This document shows, piece after piece, positions 30,421 through 38,745 of a stretch of DNA of 64,000 nucleotides (within the stretch, counting starts at the first letter, position 1; each line of letters opens with the position of its first letter). The stretch lies in assembly GCF_030689305.1 (NCBI RefSeq), contig NZ_JAUYVM010000001.1:558001-622000 (forward strand), given 5' to 3'. A model generated the notes under the pieces. It saw nothing but the letters and a program-made list of their open reading frames with translations, searched no databases and was not told the DNA's origin. The DNA comes from Vibrio penaeicida. Lineage in GTDB: Bacteria > Pseudomonadota > Gammaproteobacteria > Enterobacterales > Vibrionaceae. The position numbers were made by a program, and so were the translations under genes.

Positions 30421-30962
30421 TGAATATGTCTAAAAATCTGAAAATCGCGATTGTCATGTTAATTGTGTCTGCGCTAACCAGTGTTTGGATTTACACACAA
30501 TTCGGCGCAAAGGTAGAGAACGTACTCACGTCTCGCGAGTGGCAATCGCGCATGGTCACTCGTTTGTTTATTGAGTCAGACACTGAGCAAGACGAAGTCA
30601 TAGGACCATTACGTAAAGCGACCATTGATTCCAATGTAAAGTACTTACCAAATGGAACGTACCTGCGAGTATCACGAATTAACTTGTACACTGGAACCCA
30701 TGAAAAACAAACCTCTTCCACTATTAATGTTTCGGAAAATGGTTCTTGGGAGCTGAGTGATAACTACCTGCTTATCGAGCCAAATGAGTTTAAAGATATC
30801 TCTTCAAACCAAGGTGAAGATTTTACGAATAAGCAACTCAAAGTCATCACACAAATCTTCAAGATGGACGCGCAGCAGAGCAGACGAGTTGAAATTATTA
30901 ACGCGAAAGCCCTGTTGATGACCAGCTTAGATCATGGCTCCACGGTTTTATATTCTCACTAA
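30420..30962 (+). CDS. toxS: ToxR-stabilising periplasmic protein ToxS
   Basis: Membrane-anchored periplasmic partner that protects and assists ToxR (180 aa). One N-terminal membrane segment (about 6-26) precedes a soluble domain with WQSRMVTRLF and YLPNGTYLRVS. The ATG overlaps the toxR stop, so the two are co-translated. A second in-frame ATG lies two codons in (30426). A terminator follows at once. Confidence 0.93.
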   Translation: MNMSKNLKIAIVMLIVSALTSVWIYTQFGAKVENVLTSREWQSRMVTRLFIESDTEQDEVIGPLRKATIDSNVKYLPNGTYLRVSRINLYTGTHEKQTSSTINVSENGSWELSDNYLLIEPNEFKDISSNQGEDFTNKQLKVITQIFKMDAQQSRRVEIINAKALLMTSLDHGSTVLYSH

Positions 30963-30967
30963 CTTTC

Positions 30968-30995
30968 AAAGGGAGTCATGGAATGTCTCCCTTTT
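30968..30995 (+). terminator. toxRS terminator
   Basis: Stem AAAGGGAG / CTCCCTTT followed by one more T and TC. It overlaps a possible upstream ATG (30978) of the next gene, which argues that the permease really starts later. Confidence 0.8.
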
Positions 30996-31001
30996 CTTGA
31001 T

Positions 31002-31772
31002 ATGGCTATGGACTGGATACAAACCGCTTACCTATTTGTTGGCTCGTTAACCGCCAGCACTCTCTCTTCTATTGCTGGTGGTGGTGCTGGCTTGCTTCAG
31101 TTCCCACTGCTTATTTTCCTTGGATTAAGCTTCCAAACCGCATTAGCGACACATAAAATTGCCACCGTTGCCATGGGGTTAGGTGCCGCTTTTTCACACC
31201 TCAAAGCAAGGCAATTTGATCTCAAGCTGGCAAGCTATCTTGTCATTACCGGCTGCTTCGGCGTGGTTGTTGGAGCACACGTCGTGGTTATGTTGCCGGG
31301 CAAAGCAGGAGAGCTTCTGTTAGGTATCATTATTTTATCTCTTGGTATTTATTCTCGTGTTAAAAAAAACATGGGAAAAGAAGAGATTCTCACTCATAGA
31401 GATCGCCATGGGTGGATAATAGGTGGCGGCGCGCTTTTTCTTCTCGGTATATTTAATGGGTCGTTAACGGCAGGCTCTGGTTTAGTCGTTACCTTGTTTC
31501 TCGTTCGATGGTTTGGATTCAGCTATAAACAAGCTGTCGCTCTCACTCTGGTTTGCGTTGGGTTATTTTGGAATGGAATGGGTGCTATCGCCATCATTCA
31601 AGTTGGTGTAGCCCCCCATTGGGCATGGGTGCCTATCTTATTACTGAGTTCCTTTTTAGGCGGATGGCTTGGTGCTATTGCAACGCGGCGGCTTCCTAAT
31701 TCTGTCATCAAGTTAGCCTTCGAAGTTCTGACCATTTTAGTCAGCCTTAAACTCATTTATTCAGCGCTTTAA
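31002..31772 (+). CDS. TSUP-family (TauE/SafE) membrane permease
   Basis: A 256-aa integral membrane protein with about eight hydrophobic segments and the two TSUP repeats (ASTLSSIAGGGAGLLQFP; FLLGIFNGSLTAGSGLVV). The family moves sulfur-containing anions or organic acids; the substrate is not readable here. An ATG at 30978 would put the start inside the toxRS terminator with an impossibly close ribosome site, so I chose 31002 (31008 also possible). A SelW-like gene follows after 10 nt and is probably co-transcribed. Confidence 0.85.
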   Translation: MAMDWIQTAYLFVGSLTASTLSSIAGGGAGLLQFPLLIFLGLSFQTALATHKIATVAMGLGAAFSHLKARQFDLKLASYLVITGCFGVVVGAHVVVMLPGKAGELLLGIIILSLGIYSRVKKNMGKEEILTHRDRHGWIIGGGALFLLGIFNGSLTAGSGLVVTLFLVRWFGFSYKQAVALTLVCVGLFWNGMGAIAIIQVGVAPHWAWVPILLLSSFLGGWLGAIATRRLPNSVIKLAFEVLTILVSLKLIYSAL

Positions 31773-31782
31773 GGAGCAAGCC

Positions 31783-32061
31783 ATGAAAAAAGCCATCATA
31801 GATATTTACTACTGCCGACAGTGTAATTGGATGTTACGTTCCACATGGCTAAGCCAAGAACTACTGCATACGTTCAGCGAAGAAATCGAAACGGTTTCTC
31901 TGCACCCCGATACTGGTGGGCGCTTCGAAATTCATTGTAATGGAAATATGATTTGGGAAAGGAAGCAAGATGGAGGCTTCCCAGAAGCAAAGATACTCAA
32001 ACAGAAAGTTCGCGATGTTATTGACCCAGAAAGAGATCTGGGTCATTCCGACTCAAAGTAA
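31783..32061 (+). CDS. SelT/SelW/SelH (Rdx) family redox protein
   Basis: A 92-aa thioredoxin-like protein with the redox motif CRQC (C11, C14) at the end of the first strand and the typical GGRFEI segment and C-terminal PEAKILKQKVRD helix. Cysteine, not selenocysteine, occupies the active site. AAGGAG precedes ATG by six bases. It is paired with a TSUP permease, which suggests a link to sulfur or redox metabolism, but its function is unknown. Confidence 0.88.
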   Translation: MKKAIIDIYYCRQCNWMLRSTWLSQELLHTFSEEIETVSLHPDTGGRFEIHCNGNMIWERKQDGGFPEAKILKQKVRDVIDPERDLGHSDSK

Positions 32062-32064
32062 CAC

Positions 32065-32610
32065 CTAAACGTTGCACTGAGCGATTTGCTCTCCATCGAA
32101 GGTGAACACCGACAATACTCCGCCATCATAAAGCCCATAACTGGCTTTGAATCCATCCCGAGGAAAAGTGGCGCTGCCTGGGTTAAACACAATTATCCCA
32201 TCGTCTAATTCTGCGGTGGGTATATGAGTATGCCCATGACAAAGAACATCGCCTTCTCTCAATAGCGGACGCTTTTTGGTATTGAATAAATGCCCATGCG
32301 TCAAAAACAGTCGCTTGCCACTTTCTAGTAACACCCATGAATAATCCATCATCATAGGGAAAGAGAGCAGCATTTGATCCACTTCACTGTCACAGTTTCC
32401 TCTAACGGAAATGATGTGCTGCGCGTAATCATTTAACTTTCTCGCCACCTCTGGAGGGTTGTAACCTTCTGGAATTGGATTTCTTGGACCATGATTTAGA
32501 GTATCACCCAACAAAATGAAATGGTCCGCACCCGATTTCAAGTATGCATCAATGACTTTATTGGTCGCATGTTCACAACCGTGTATGTCCGAGGCAAAAA
32601 ATAGCTTCAT
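32065..32610 (-). CDS. yfcE: YfcE-type metallophosphodiesterase
   Basis: Calcineurin-like phosphoesterase (181 aa) orthologous to E. coli YfcE, a manganese phosphodiesterase with activity on model substrates. The metal-binding motifs appear in order: FASDIHG, GDTLNHGPRN, GNCDSEVDQ, THGH and GHTHIP. The start at 32610 is set by MKLFFASDIHG and an AAGG eight bases upstream. An in-frame ATG at 32637 gives a longer version unlike the family. Its end is only three bases from the convergent SelW-like stop. Confidence 0.93.
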   Translation of the reverse strand: MKLFFASDIHGCEHATNKVIDAYLKSGADHFILLGDTLNHGPRNPIPEGYNPPEVARKLNDYAQHIISVRGNCDSEVDQMLLSFPMMMDYSWVLLESGKRLFLTHGHLFNTKKRPLLREGDVLCHGHTHIPTAELDDGIIVFNPGSATFPRDGFKASYGLYDGGVLSVFTFDGEQIAQCNV

Positions 32611-32761
32611 AGCCTTACCTTGTATCAGCTTACTCATTAGTCAGCTTTCCCATTTTAATATTGGGCTTAGGCATGCCCTAAACCCACCACAATCCAAGGG
32701 ATTCTATACTTAAATAAGCCTATTTTGCTAGGAAGATATTATGACTCAGACACCTCAGTAT

Positions 32762-33169
32762 TTAGCTAGACAGCTTTGACATACCATTGATGACAATGTT
32801 GTTATAACTAACCATACCGATTACCTTCCCGTCTTCCACTACGGGAGCTCGGCTAATGCCAAAGCGTTCAAACAACCTAGCACAGTATTTCACGTTCATT
32901 GTTGGCTTTACCGACAAAGCGGGCTTCGTCATAATCTCATATATATTGGTACGCTCTGGCGAGCGGTTTTGCGCCAAAACGCGTTTGGCAATATCGTTCA
33001 TTAACACGATACCGTATTCATCGTCTTCATACCGTTTATCCACCAGCAACGCTTTTACTTGGTGCTCTTTTGCCAAATGAATCGCTTCCTGAACTGTCGT
33101 CAAGCCATCCACAATGACATAGGAGTTCGACATTACCTCTCTGACTTGAATCATCATCTGCATACTCAT
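32762..33169 (-). CDS. CBS-domain-pair protein of the DUF1538 operon
   Basis: A 135-aa protein that consists almost entirely of two CBS domains (a Bateman module): VREVMSNSYVIVDGLTTVQEA and then IMTKPALSVKPTMNVKYC...GISRAPVVEDGKVIGMVS. Such modules bind adenosine nucleotides and gate attached enzymes or transporters. Its ATG overlaps the PII-like gene stop by ATGA, so it is translated as the last cistron of the DUF1538-DUF1538-PII-CBS unit. It has no catalytic or membrane domain of its own, so it presumably acts on its neighbours. Confidence 0.88.
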   Translation of the reverse strand: MSMQMMIQVREVMSNSYVIVDGLTTVQEAIHLAKEHQVKALLVDKRYEDDEYGIVLMNDIAKRVLAQNRSPERTNIYEIMTKPALSVKPTMNVKYCARLFERFGISRAPVVEDGKVIGMVSYNNIVINGMSKLSS

Positions 33170-33516
33170 AATTTTTCCTCTACCACACTGGTTAAGGTTT
33201 CAACTTGATGCGCGACCCCAACCGCATCTTCAACATCAATTTGCACCGCAATCCCCTGCCCCGATGCTTCATCAAACTCACCAACTTCACTGATTTTTTC
33301 TAATATATGGCGAGACAAATGTTCTTCGACAACAAACAAGAGGACATCTTTTTGAACCTCTAATGTCAGCCCAAGGAAAGTGCGTTTCTTATTAACGCCT
33401 TCTCCCCTTGCATGATTAATTACCGTTGCTCCAGTAGCACCCGCGCCGCGAGCAGCATCAAGAACCACATCTGTTTTGCTTTCTTCGACAAAAGCAATAA
33501 TGAGTTTAAAGCGCAT
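33166..33516 (-). CDS. PII-like signal protein of the DUF1538 operon
   Basis: A 116-aa protein with the PII fold pattern: strand [12 protein letters not shown], helix KTDVVLDAARGAGATGATVIN, a T-loop-like stretch around HARGEGVNKKRTFLGLT, strand DVLLFVVEE, and helix plus last strand ending GQGIAVQIDVEDAVGV. The uridylylated tyrosine region of GlnB/GlnK is not recognisable, so it is a PII-like paralogue rather than a nitrogen regulator. The start at 33516 follows AAGGAG. It overlaps the upstream DUF1538 gene by 11 nt and the CBS gene by 4 nt. It probably senses a nucleotide or metabolite and controls the membrane pair. Confidence 0.82.
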   Translation of the reverse strand: MRFKLIIAFVEESKTDVVLDAARGAGATGATVINHARGEGVNKKRTFLGLTLEVQKDVLLFVVEEHLSRHILEKISEVGEFDEASGQGIAVQIDVEDAVGVAHQVETLTSVVEEKL

Positions 33517-34300
33517 TTTCTTTCTCCTTAGACGAAGCACGCTGATTCAGCCACTGGGTGAGTTGTGCGTACCCCATGACTGAAATAATCGGAAATAGGC
33601 TGGCAAAAGCAATCAAACCAAAGCCATCAATCACTGGATTTCGTCCTGGTACCGTTGAAGCAAGTCCTAGCCCCAACGCCGTAACCAAAGGAACCGTAAC
33701 GGTCGATGTGGTCACACCACCAGAGTCGTATGCCAGTGGCACTATCAGCTTTGGTGCAAAAAAGGTTTGGATAACCACCACGATATACCCAGAAATGATG
33801 TAGTAATGGATTGGATCGCCTACCACAATTCGATAGCTGCCAAGCGATATGCCTACCGCGACACCCAGTGCAACGGCGATTCGCAATCCATTAACACTAA
33901 TGGAGCCGCCAGAAACCTGATTCGCTTTAATTGCGACTGCAATCAAAGATGGCTCTGCGACTGTGGTACTGAAACCAATAAAAAAGGCAAATAGGTACAC
34001 CCAGTAGTAATCTATCCACTCAAGGGACTGACCAATAGACACTTTAAATTCTTGCAAAAATTGGGGCTCGGTAAGTTGGCTTGCCATTGTTTCCCCTAGT
34101 GGGAACAAGGCCAGTTCAAGCCCAATCAAAAAGAGCGAAAGCCCGATCAACACATAAACAAACCCCAAGACAACTTTCGTCAAATTCGCAATGGGCTTTC
34201 GAAGCACAGCAAATTGAAAGCCAAAGATAATCGAGGCGATGGGAATAACATCAGTCACAGTACTAATAAAGGTATCGACAAATAGGGACACACTGATCAT
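33506..34300 (-). CDS. DUF1538 membrane protein, second copy
   Basis: A 264-aa polytopic membrane protein of unassigned function, homologous to its upstream neighbour. Two conserved stretches stand out: [13 protein letters not shown], and [20 protein letters not shown] followed by [17 protein letters not shown]. Polar, glycine-rich motifs in hydrophobic segments look like the broken helices of ion or metabolite transporters. Its ATG overlaps the preceding stop (ATGA) and its end overlaps the PII-like gene, so all four cistrons are coupled. The substrate is unknown. Confidence 0.85.
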   Translation of the reverse strand: MISVSLFVDTFISTVTDVIPIASIIFGFQFAVLRKPIANLTKVVLGFVYVLIGLSLFLIGLELALFPLGETMASQLTEPQFLQEFKVSIGQSLEWIDYYWVYLFAFFIGFSTTVAEPSLIAVAIKANQVSGGSISVNGLRIAVALGVAVGISLGSYRIVVGDPIHYYIISGYIVVVIQTFFAPKLIVPLAYDSGGVTTSTVTVPLVTALGLGLASTVPGRNPVIDGFGLIAFASLFPIISVMGYAQLTQWLNQRASSKEKENAL

Positions 34301-35031
34301 GACAGCACCATCCCATAGATCATGACAAACATCATTGGAAGTAAAGAAGCAAAAGCAATCAGACCAAATCCATCTATCATAGGGTTTCGACCTTTAATCG
34401 CAGAAGCCAAACCCACACCAAGCGCTGTGACTAGCGGCACGGTAATCGTCGATGTGGTCACCCCTCCGGAATCATAAGCGATGCCAATAATGGTATCTGG
34501 AGCAAACCCCGTAAGAATAACGATGCCGATGTAGCCACCGATAATCATAATGTGAATAGGCCATCCTTTTAAGATGCGGATCACCCCGATAACAATGGCT
34601 ACACCAACAGAAAGTGCGACCGTTAACCGAAGACCATCTGCATAGCTTTCCATCGCCTCTTCAGTATGTGCAATTACTCCACCTTCAGCCGCAACTTCCG
34701 ATGCTTCTTGTGCGACTGCAGTAAGCGCAGGCTCAGCAATGGTCGTCCCGAACCCTAAACTAAAGGCAAAAATAAGCAGCCAAACGACACTTCCTTTACG
34801 GGCAAAAGCCTGAGCCATAGATTCGCCGATTGGAAAAAGCCCCATTTCAAGACCAAAAATAAAGAAAGTGAGCCCTAAGACCACAAGCAGTAAGCCAAAT
34901 AAGATGGACAACAAATTAGGAAGTGGTTCTTGGAGGACAACCAGTTGAAAAAAACCGATCACCAAAATGATTGGCATCAGATCCCGTAAACTCGATAACA
35001 TGGACTTAGCAAGCGCAAAAATGGCAGCCAT
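34297..35031 (-). CDS. DUF1538 membrane protein, first copy
   Basis: First gene of the four-gene unit (244 aa with this start). It carries [13 protein letters not shown], and [20 protein letters not shown] followed by [17 protein letters not shown], nearly the same as in the downstream copy, so the two are paralogues and may form a heterodimer. A central hydrophilic acidic insert (about residues 115-135, [10 protein letters not shown]) is absent from the second copy. I chose 35031 because AGGGGGTGTG precedes it; an in-frame ATG at 35073 lacks a ribosome site. Confidence 0.83.
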   Translation of the reverse strand: MAAIFALAKSMLSSLRDLMPIILVIGFFQLVVLQEPLPNLLSILFGLLLVVLGLTFFIFGLEMGLFPIGESMAQAFARKGSVVWLLIFAFSLGFGTTIAEPALTAVAQEASEVAAEGGVIAHTEEAMESYADGLRLTVALSVGVAIVIGVIRILKGWPIHIMIIGGYIGIVILTGFAPDTIIGIAYDSGGVTTSTITVPLVTALGVGLASAIKGRNPMIDGFGLIAFASLLPMMFVMIYGMVLS

Positions 35032-35187
35032 CACACCCCCTGTGTAAACGCAAATCGCAAGCAATGCACCCATACGAACAGTCGTTATATATTCTGTGGT
35101 TACTCAAAAACTCATCTAAGTAATCACATTCTGTAATACGAACCTGACTACTTAGACAAAGCTCAAGTCGGTATCTGTTGCTTTAAT

Positions 35188-35397
35188 ATGGATGTAAACC
35201 AAGACATTCAAAATGACTTGGACATATACAGCATGGCACATAAATATGTAAGAAAATGTGACAATGCTGGAGTGATGAAATTTAAGAAGGAATTATTTGT
35301 GAGACGTGTTGTCCACGTAATGCTCAATTATCCGAATTGCCCAAGCTTTATGCGATCACGGCTCTTGATTCTCAAACGCCACTTTGATCTATCTTAG
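35188..35397 (+). CDS. Small hypothetical protein, basic
   Basis: A possible 69-aa protein, rich in Lys/Arg, with the segment KFKKELFVRRVVHVMLNYP. No family is recognised. It is divergent from the DUF1538 operon and upstream of yfcH. No good ribosome site precedes the ATG at 35188; a second ATG at 35233 has only a distant GGA. It may be real but is weakly supported. Confidence 0.4.
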   Translation: MDVNQDIQNDLDIYSMAHKYVRKCDNAGVMKFKKELFVRRVVHVMLNYPNCPSFMRSRLLILKRHFDLS

Positions 35398-35444
35398 CGA
35401 CCAACGTCTATAATGAAGAACGGAAGAAGACAATGAGGAAGAAC

Positions 35445-36359
35445 ATGAAAGTGTTGTTGACCGGAGGAACCGGTTTTATTGGAAAGGAACTCGTAAAGCA
35501 CTTAGCTGGTCATCAGCTCGTCGTTCTCACTCGAAATATTGAAAAGGCTAGAGAAATACTCACCCATGCCGACTTTGGCAATATCGAATATATCGCTGAT
35601 TTCGATTCGTTCTCCGATCTCAATGATTTCGATGCTGTAATCAATCTTGCTGGCGAGCCTATCGCAGATAAACGCTGGTCAGACACTCAAAAGCAAAAGA
35701 TATGTGATAGTCGCTGGGACATAACCAAACAAGTGGTTTCACTTGTCCACGCAAGTACCCAGCCGCCCTCCGTTTTTATTAGTGGCTCTGCTGTCGGCTA
35801 CTATGGAGATCAACAGTCTCATCCATTCGATGAAAACCTCCATGTTCACCAAGAGCAATTTGCTCATCAAGTGTGTTCAAAATGGGAAACTATCGCCAAA
35901 AGAGCCGAATCTGACAGAACGCGAGTTTGCCTGCTCAGAACAGGTATCGTGCTTGGTACCAACGGCGGGGCGCTCGAAAAAATGATCCTTCCTTACAGAA
36001 TGGGGCTAGGTGGACCAATAGGCAGCGGAAAACAGTACATGCCATGGATCCACCTCCAAGACATGGTAAGAGCCATAATGTATTTACTCGAAACCGATTA
36101 CGCACATGGTGTATTTAACCTGTGCGCGCCTCACCCTGTTCAGAATCAGCTGTTCAGCAAAACCTTAGCTAAGGTCTTGAATCGACCTCATATCTTATTC
36201 ACCCCCAAATGGGTTATTCAACTTGCATTGGGCGAGGCTTCATCGTTGCTGTTTGATAGTATTCGAGCTAAGCCTAAACACTTAACAGAACTTGGCTTTA
36301 TATTTACTTACTCTCGCCTTGAGCCAGCACTCAAAAATATTTTGCAACACCAAGATTAG
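35445..36359 (+). CDS. yfcH: TIGR01777-type NAD-dependent epimerase-like protein (YfcH)
   Basis: A 304-aa atypical short-chain dehydrogenase/reductase. The Rossmann motif GGTGFIG is at the N-terminus, followed by INLAGEPI, the SGSAVGYYG active-site segment, and PWIHLQDMVRAI plus the C-terminal DUF1731-like region. The start at 35445 (MKVLLTGGTGFIG) has GAGG upstream; an ATG at 35433 adds four residues. E. coli yfcH and yfcE are near each other, and both are present here within 3 kb. The substrate is unknown. Confidence 0.9.
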   Translation: MKVLLTGGTGFIGKELVKHLAGHQLVVLTRNIEKAREILTHADFGNIEYIADFDSFSDLNDFDAVINLAGEPIADKRWSDTQKQKICDSRWDITKQVVSLVHASTQPPSVFISGSAVGYYGDQQSHPFDENLHVHQEQFAHQVCSKWETIAKRAESDRTRVCLLRTGIVLGTNGGALEKMILPYRMGLGGPIGSGKQYMPWIHLQDMVRAIMYLLETDYAHGVFNLCAPHPVQNQLFSKTLAKVLNRPHILFTPKWVIQLALGEASSLLFDSIRAKPKHLTELGFIFTYSRLEPALKNILQHQD

Positions 36360-36400
36360 GGACTACTGACCATTTACGGTTACTCTTCATGAAGCAAAAC

Positions 36401-36452
36401 TCATCGCTCTGTATTCTTTCTCAGCTTAAAGGAAAGATGATGTAAAGCGATG
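36401..36452. other. Long imperfect stem-loop between yfcH and ybbO
   Basis: CTCATCGCT at 36403-36411 pairs with AGCGATGAG at about 36444-36453. An inner CTTTC/GAAAG pair makes a roughly 50-nt two-part stem. It could be a yfcH terminator or a structured 5' leader for ybbO. Confidence 0.45.
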
Positions 36453-36520
36453 AGCTCTTTCCAACTCTTTGACAAAGCAATGGAACAAAATCCTAAGCTC
36501 AAATATCACAAGGAAACTTA

Positions 36521-37348
36521 ATGAAAGCCTCCGTTCTTATTACTGGCTGTTCTACTGGCATCGGCTACGTTTGTGCTCACGCACTGCATGAAAAAGGCTA
36601 CAATGTTATTGCTTCATGCCGCCACCAAGATGATGTAGAAAGGCTTCGCTCGGAAGGTCTCACGTGTGTCCAATTGGATGTAAGCGTGCAAGACAGTATT
36701 CGTAACGGCCTTTCAGAAGCGCTGAAACTCACAGAAGGTAAAATTGACGTCCTTTTTAATAACGGTGCATACGGGCAAGCTGGCGCATTGGAGGACCTTC
36801 CTACCGAAGCTCTTCGAGAGCAATTTGAAACCAATGTTTTTGGTTGGCACGAACTGGTGAAACAAGTATTACCAATCATGCGTAGGCAAGGATCCGGGCG
36901 AATAATCCAAAACAGCTCAGTACTTGGGTTTGCAGCAATGAAATATCGGGGAGCCTATAACGCATCAAAATTTGCCCTCGAAGGCTGGACAGATACGCTA
37001 CGATTGGAACTGAAAGGTTCAGGTATTCATATCTCTCTGATTGAACCTGGTCCTATCGAGACTCAATTTAGAGCTAATGCCCTTAAGCATTTTAAACAGT
37101 GGATTCCTGTAGAATCAAGCGTCCATAAAGCTGAATACGAGTTGCAACTTCAACGTTTAGCGAATGACAAGTCTGGCAATGCTTTTACCTTACCTGCAGA
37201 ATCTATTATTACACCTCTTATTCATGCCATAGAGTCCACGAAACCCAAGATTCGCTATCGAGTAACAACACCAACCAAAGTATTTGCCATCCTAAAACGT
37301 ATTCTCCCGACTCGTTTATTGGATAGGATCCTTTCAAAGGCAGCATGA
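36521..37348 (+). CDS. ybbO: SDR-family oxidoreductase, YbbO type
   Basis: A 275-aa classical short-chain dehydrogenase. The cofactor motif TGCSTGIG, NNGAYG, catalytic Ser (NSSVLG) and YNASK (Tyr/Lys) are all present. It resembles E. coli YbbO, an NADP-dependent aldehyde reductase of broad specificity. The order ybbO-cnoX(ybbN)-qmcA(ybbK)-ybbJ-cueR(ybbI) supports the assignment. A weak AAGGAA ribosome site lies upstream. Confidence 0.88.
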   Translation: MKASVLITGCSTGIGYVCAHALHEKGYNVIASCRHQDDVERLRSEGLTCVQLDVSVQDSIRNGLSEALKLTEGKIDVLFNNGAYGQAGALEDLPTEALREQFETNVFGWHELVKQVLPIMRRQGSGRIIQNSSVLGFAAMKYRGAYNASKFALEGWTDTLRLELKGSGIHISLIEPGPIETQFRANALKHFKQWIPVESSVHKAEYELQLQRLANDKSGNAFTLPAESIITPLIHAIESTKPKIRYRVTTPTKVFAILKRILPTRLLDRILSKAA

Positions 37349-37523
37349 TTTACAATTAAACTCTTTTAAAACAAATATCTAGAGATACGTGTTCTTTTAA
37401 ACCTACGCGCCTCACTCATTAATTTTAATAGTGTCATTAAACGTTAATAATTCTTCTCTAGTATTAACACTGAAGAAGATTCTGCTTTACCCGTATCCCC
37501 TGGCAATACCCGTTGAGGAAACA

Positions 37524-37586
37524 ATGACACTAAACCAGCTGAACTGGCTGAGCATAGGTGTAGTGCTTCTTATTTTAATACTGTGA
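37524..37586 (+). CDS. 20-residue membrane microprotein (candidate)
   Basis: A short open frame, MTLNQLNWLSIGVVLLILIL, starts with ATG five bases after GAGGAA. The last dozen residues are one continuous hydrophobic helix ending at the stop, so it would be a tiny single-span membrane protein. A terminator hairpin follows 30 nt after its stop. It lies in the ybbO-cnoX gap. Size alone makes chance possible, but the ribosome site, hydrophobicity and terminator together are suggestive. Confidence 0.5.
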   Translation: MTLNQLNWLSIGVVLLILIL

Positions 37587-37615
37587 CTTACTCCTTTGCT
37601 TGCTTATTACCCAAG

Positions 37616-37640
37616 TGCCACATCATGTGGCATTTCCTCT
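37616..37640 (+). terminator. Hairpin after the microprotein ORF
   Basis: Perfect stem TGCCACA-TCA-TGTGGCA followed by TTTCCTCTT. Confidence 0.7.
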
Positions 37641-37698
37641 TGATTTCTCGCCTAATTACCCTTACCTAATAGGGAGTGCCCATAATTAAGGAAAGACC

Positions 37699-38553
37699 AT
37701 GTCGTCTGATTACATCGTTGAGTTAAATGAGCAGAATTTTCGTCAAATACTCGAAGGTTCAGCCCAATCACCTGTACTAATACATTTCTGGGCTCCGATG
37801 AGCCAAGAAAGTGCGCAAATCATTCCCGATCTGCAAACTCTAGCTAACCAATACCAAGGTACATTTACTCTTGCTTTGTTAAACTGCGAACAAGAACAAA
37901 TGATTGCCGGTCAGTTTGGTGTACAGGCTTTGCCAACGATCGCCCTATTTGTAAATGGTCAACCTGTTGATGGGTTAGGCGGTCCTCAAACGATTGAGCA
38001 AATTAAAGAAATGCTCGCAAAACATTTACCTAGTCAAGACGAACTTGCGCTCAAAGTCATTCAAGAAAAGATTCAATCACAACAATATTCTGAAGCATTA
38101 GCTGACATCTCGACCTTAGAAGAGGAATTCAAACAGCGTGGTGACGTTAAGTTGGTCACCGTAGATTGCTTGTTAGAAACCAATCAGTTTGAGTCAGCTG
38201 AACAGCTTCTATCAACAATCCCATTAGAATATCAAGATAACTACTATAAAAGCCTAGTGGCCAAACTAGATCTACAAAAACAAGCCGCTGACAGCCCAGA
38301 AATTCAAGCGTTAGAGCAACAATTTCAACAATCACCAAACGACGCTCAACTAGCAAATGACCTAGGTTTACAATACCACCAAGTTGGTCGAGATGAAGAA
38401 GCGTTAGAGCTGCTTTGGTCATTCCTGTCAAAAGACTTGAATGCACTTGATGGTGATCTAAAGAAATCCTTCATGGATATATTGGCAGCACTTGGACAAG
38501 GGCATGCATTCGCCGGTCAATATAGACGAAAACTCTATTCATTATTGTACTAA
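37699..38553 (+). CDS. cnoX: Chaperedoxin CnoX (YbbN)
   Basis: Thioredoxin-like holdase that protects folding proteins, with a TPR-like C-terminus (284 aa, same length as E. coli). The active-site loop reads WAPMSQES: S38 stands where E. coli CnoX has C38. C63 ([13 protein letters not shown]) is kept. The C-terminal half (about 115-284) is helical repeats. It therefore lacks any CxxC reductase site. Encoded with qmcA and ybbJ. Confidence 0.93.
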   Translation: MSSDYIVELNEQNFRQILEGSAQSPVLIHFWAPMSQESAQIIPDLQTLANQYQGTFTLALLNCEQEQMIAGQFGVQALPTIALFVNGQPVDGLGGPQTIEQIKEMLAKHLPSQDELALKVIQEKIQSQQYSEALADISTLEEEFKQRGDVKLVTVDCLLETNQFESAEQLLSTIPLEYQDNYYKSLVAKLDLQKQAADSPEIQALEQQFQQSPNDAQLANDLGLQYHQVGRDEEALELLWSFLSKDLNALDGDLKKSFMDILAALGQGHAFAGQYRRKLYSLLY

Positions 38554-38559
38554 CTCTTC

Positions 38560-38611
38560 AAAGGCAGTGTGGTTTGCTGGTACTTAAGCAGGTACAGAAT
38601 GCACTGCCTTT
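38560..38611 (+). terminator. cnoX downstream stem-loop
   Basis: AAAGGCAGTG (38560-38569) pairs with CACTGCCTTT (38602-38611), with an inner hairpin between. There is no long T-run, so it may be a partial terminator. Confidence 0.55.
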
Positions 38612-38745
38612 AAACACCTCTCCCTTTAAATTTTTATGGACGTGCTAAATACAGCGCAAAAATCAAACTCGTTTCATAAATAAAGTTTCAGATTAATTCG
38701 GTTCACGGTATTCTGGTTTATCCAATATATATTAAGGATATAGTC

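Larger units (their letters stand above)
37349..37698 (+). other. ybbO-cnoX intergenic region
   Basis: 350 nt without a long gene. It holds an AT-rich stretch with several TTAAT repeats (37415-37465), the candidate microprotein (37524-37586), its hairpin (37616-37632) and then the cnoX ribosome site (AAGGAAAG, 37690-37697). Confidence 0.55.

Noticed and set aside
30978..31001. Earlier ATG for the TSUP permease
   Set aside because: It lies inside the toxRS terminator hairpin, and the only ribosome-like GGGAG is two bases from it.
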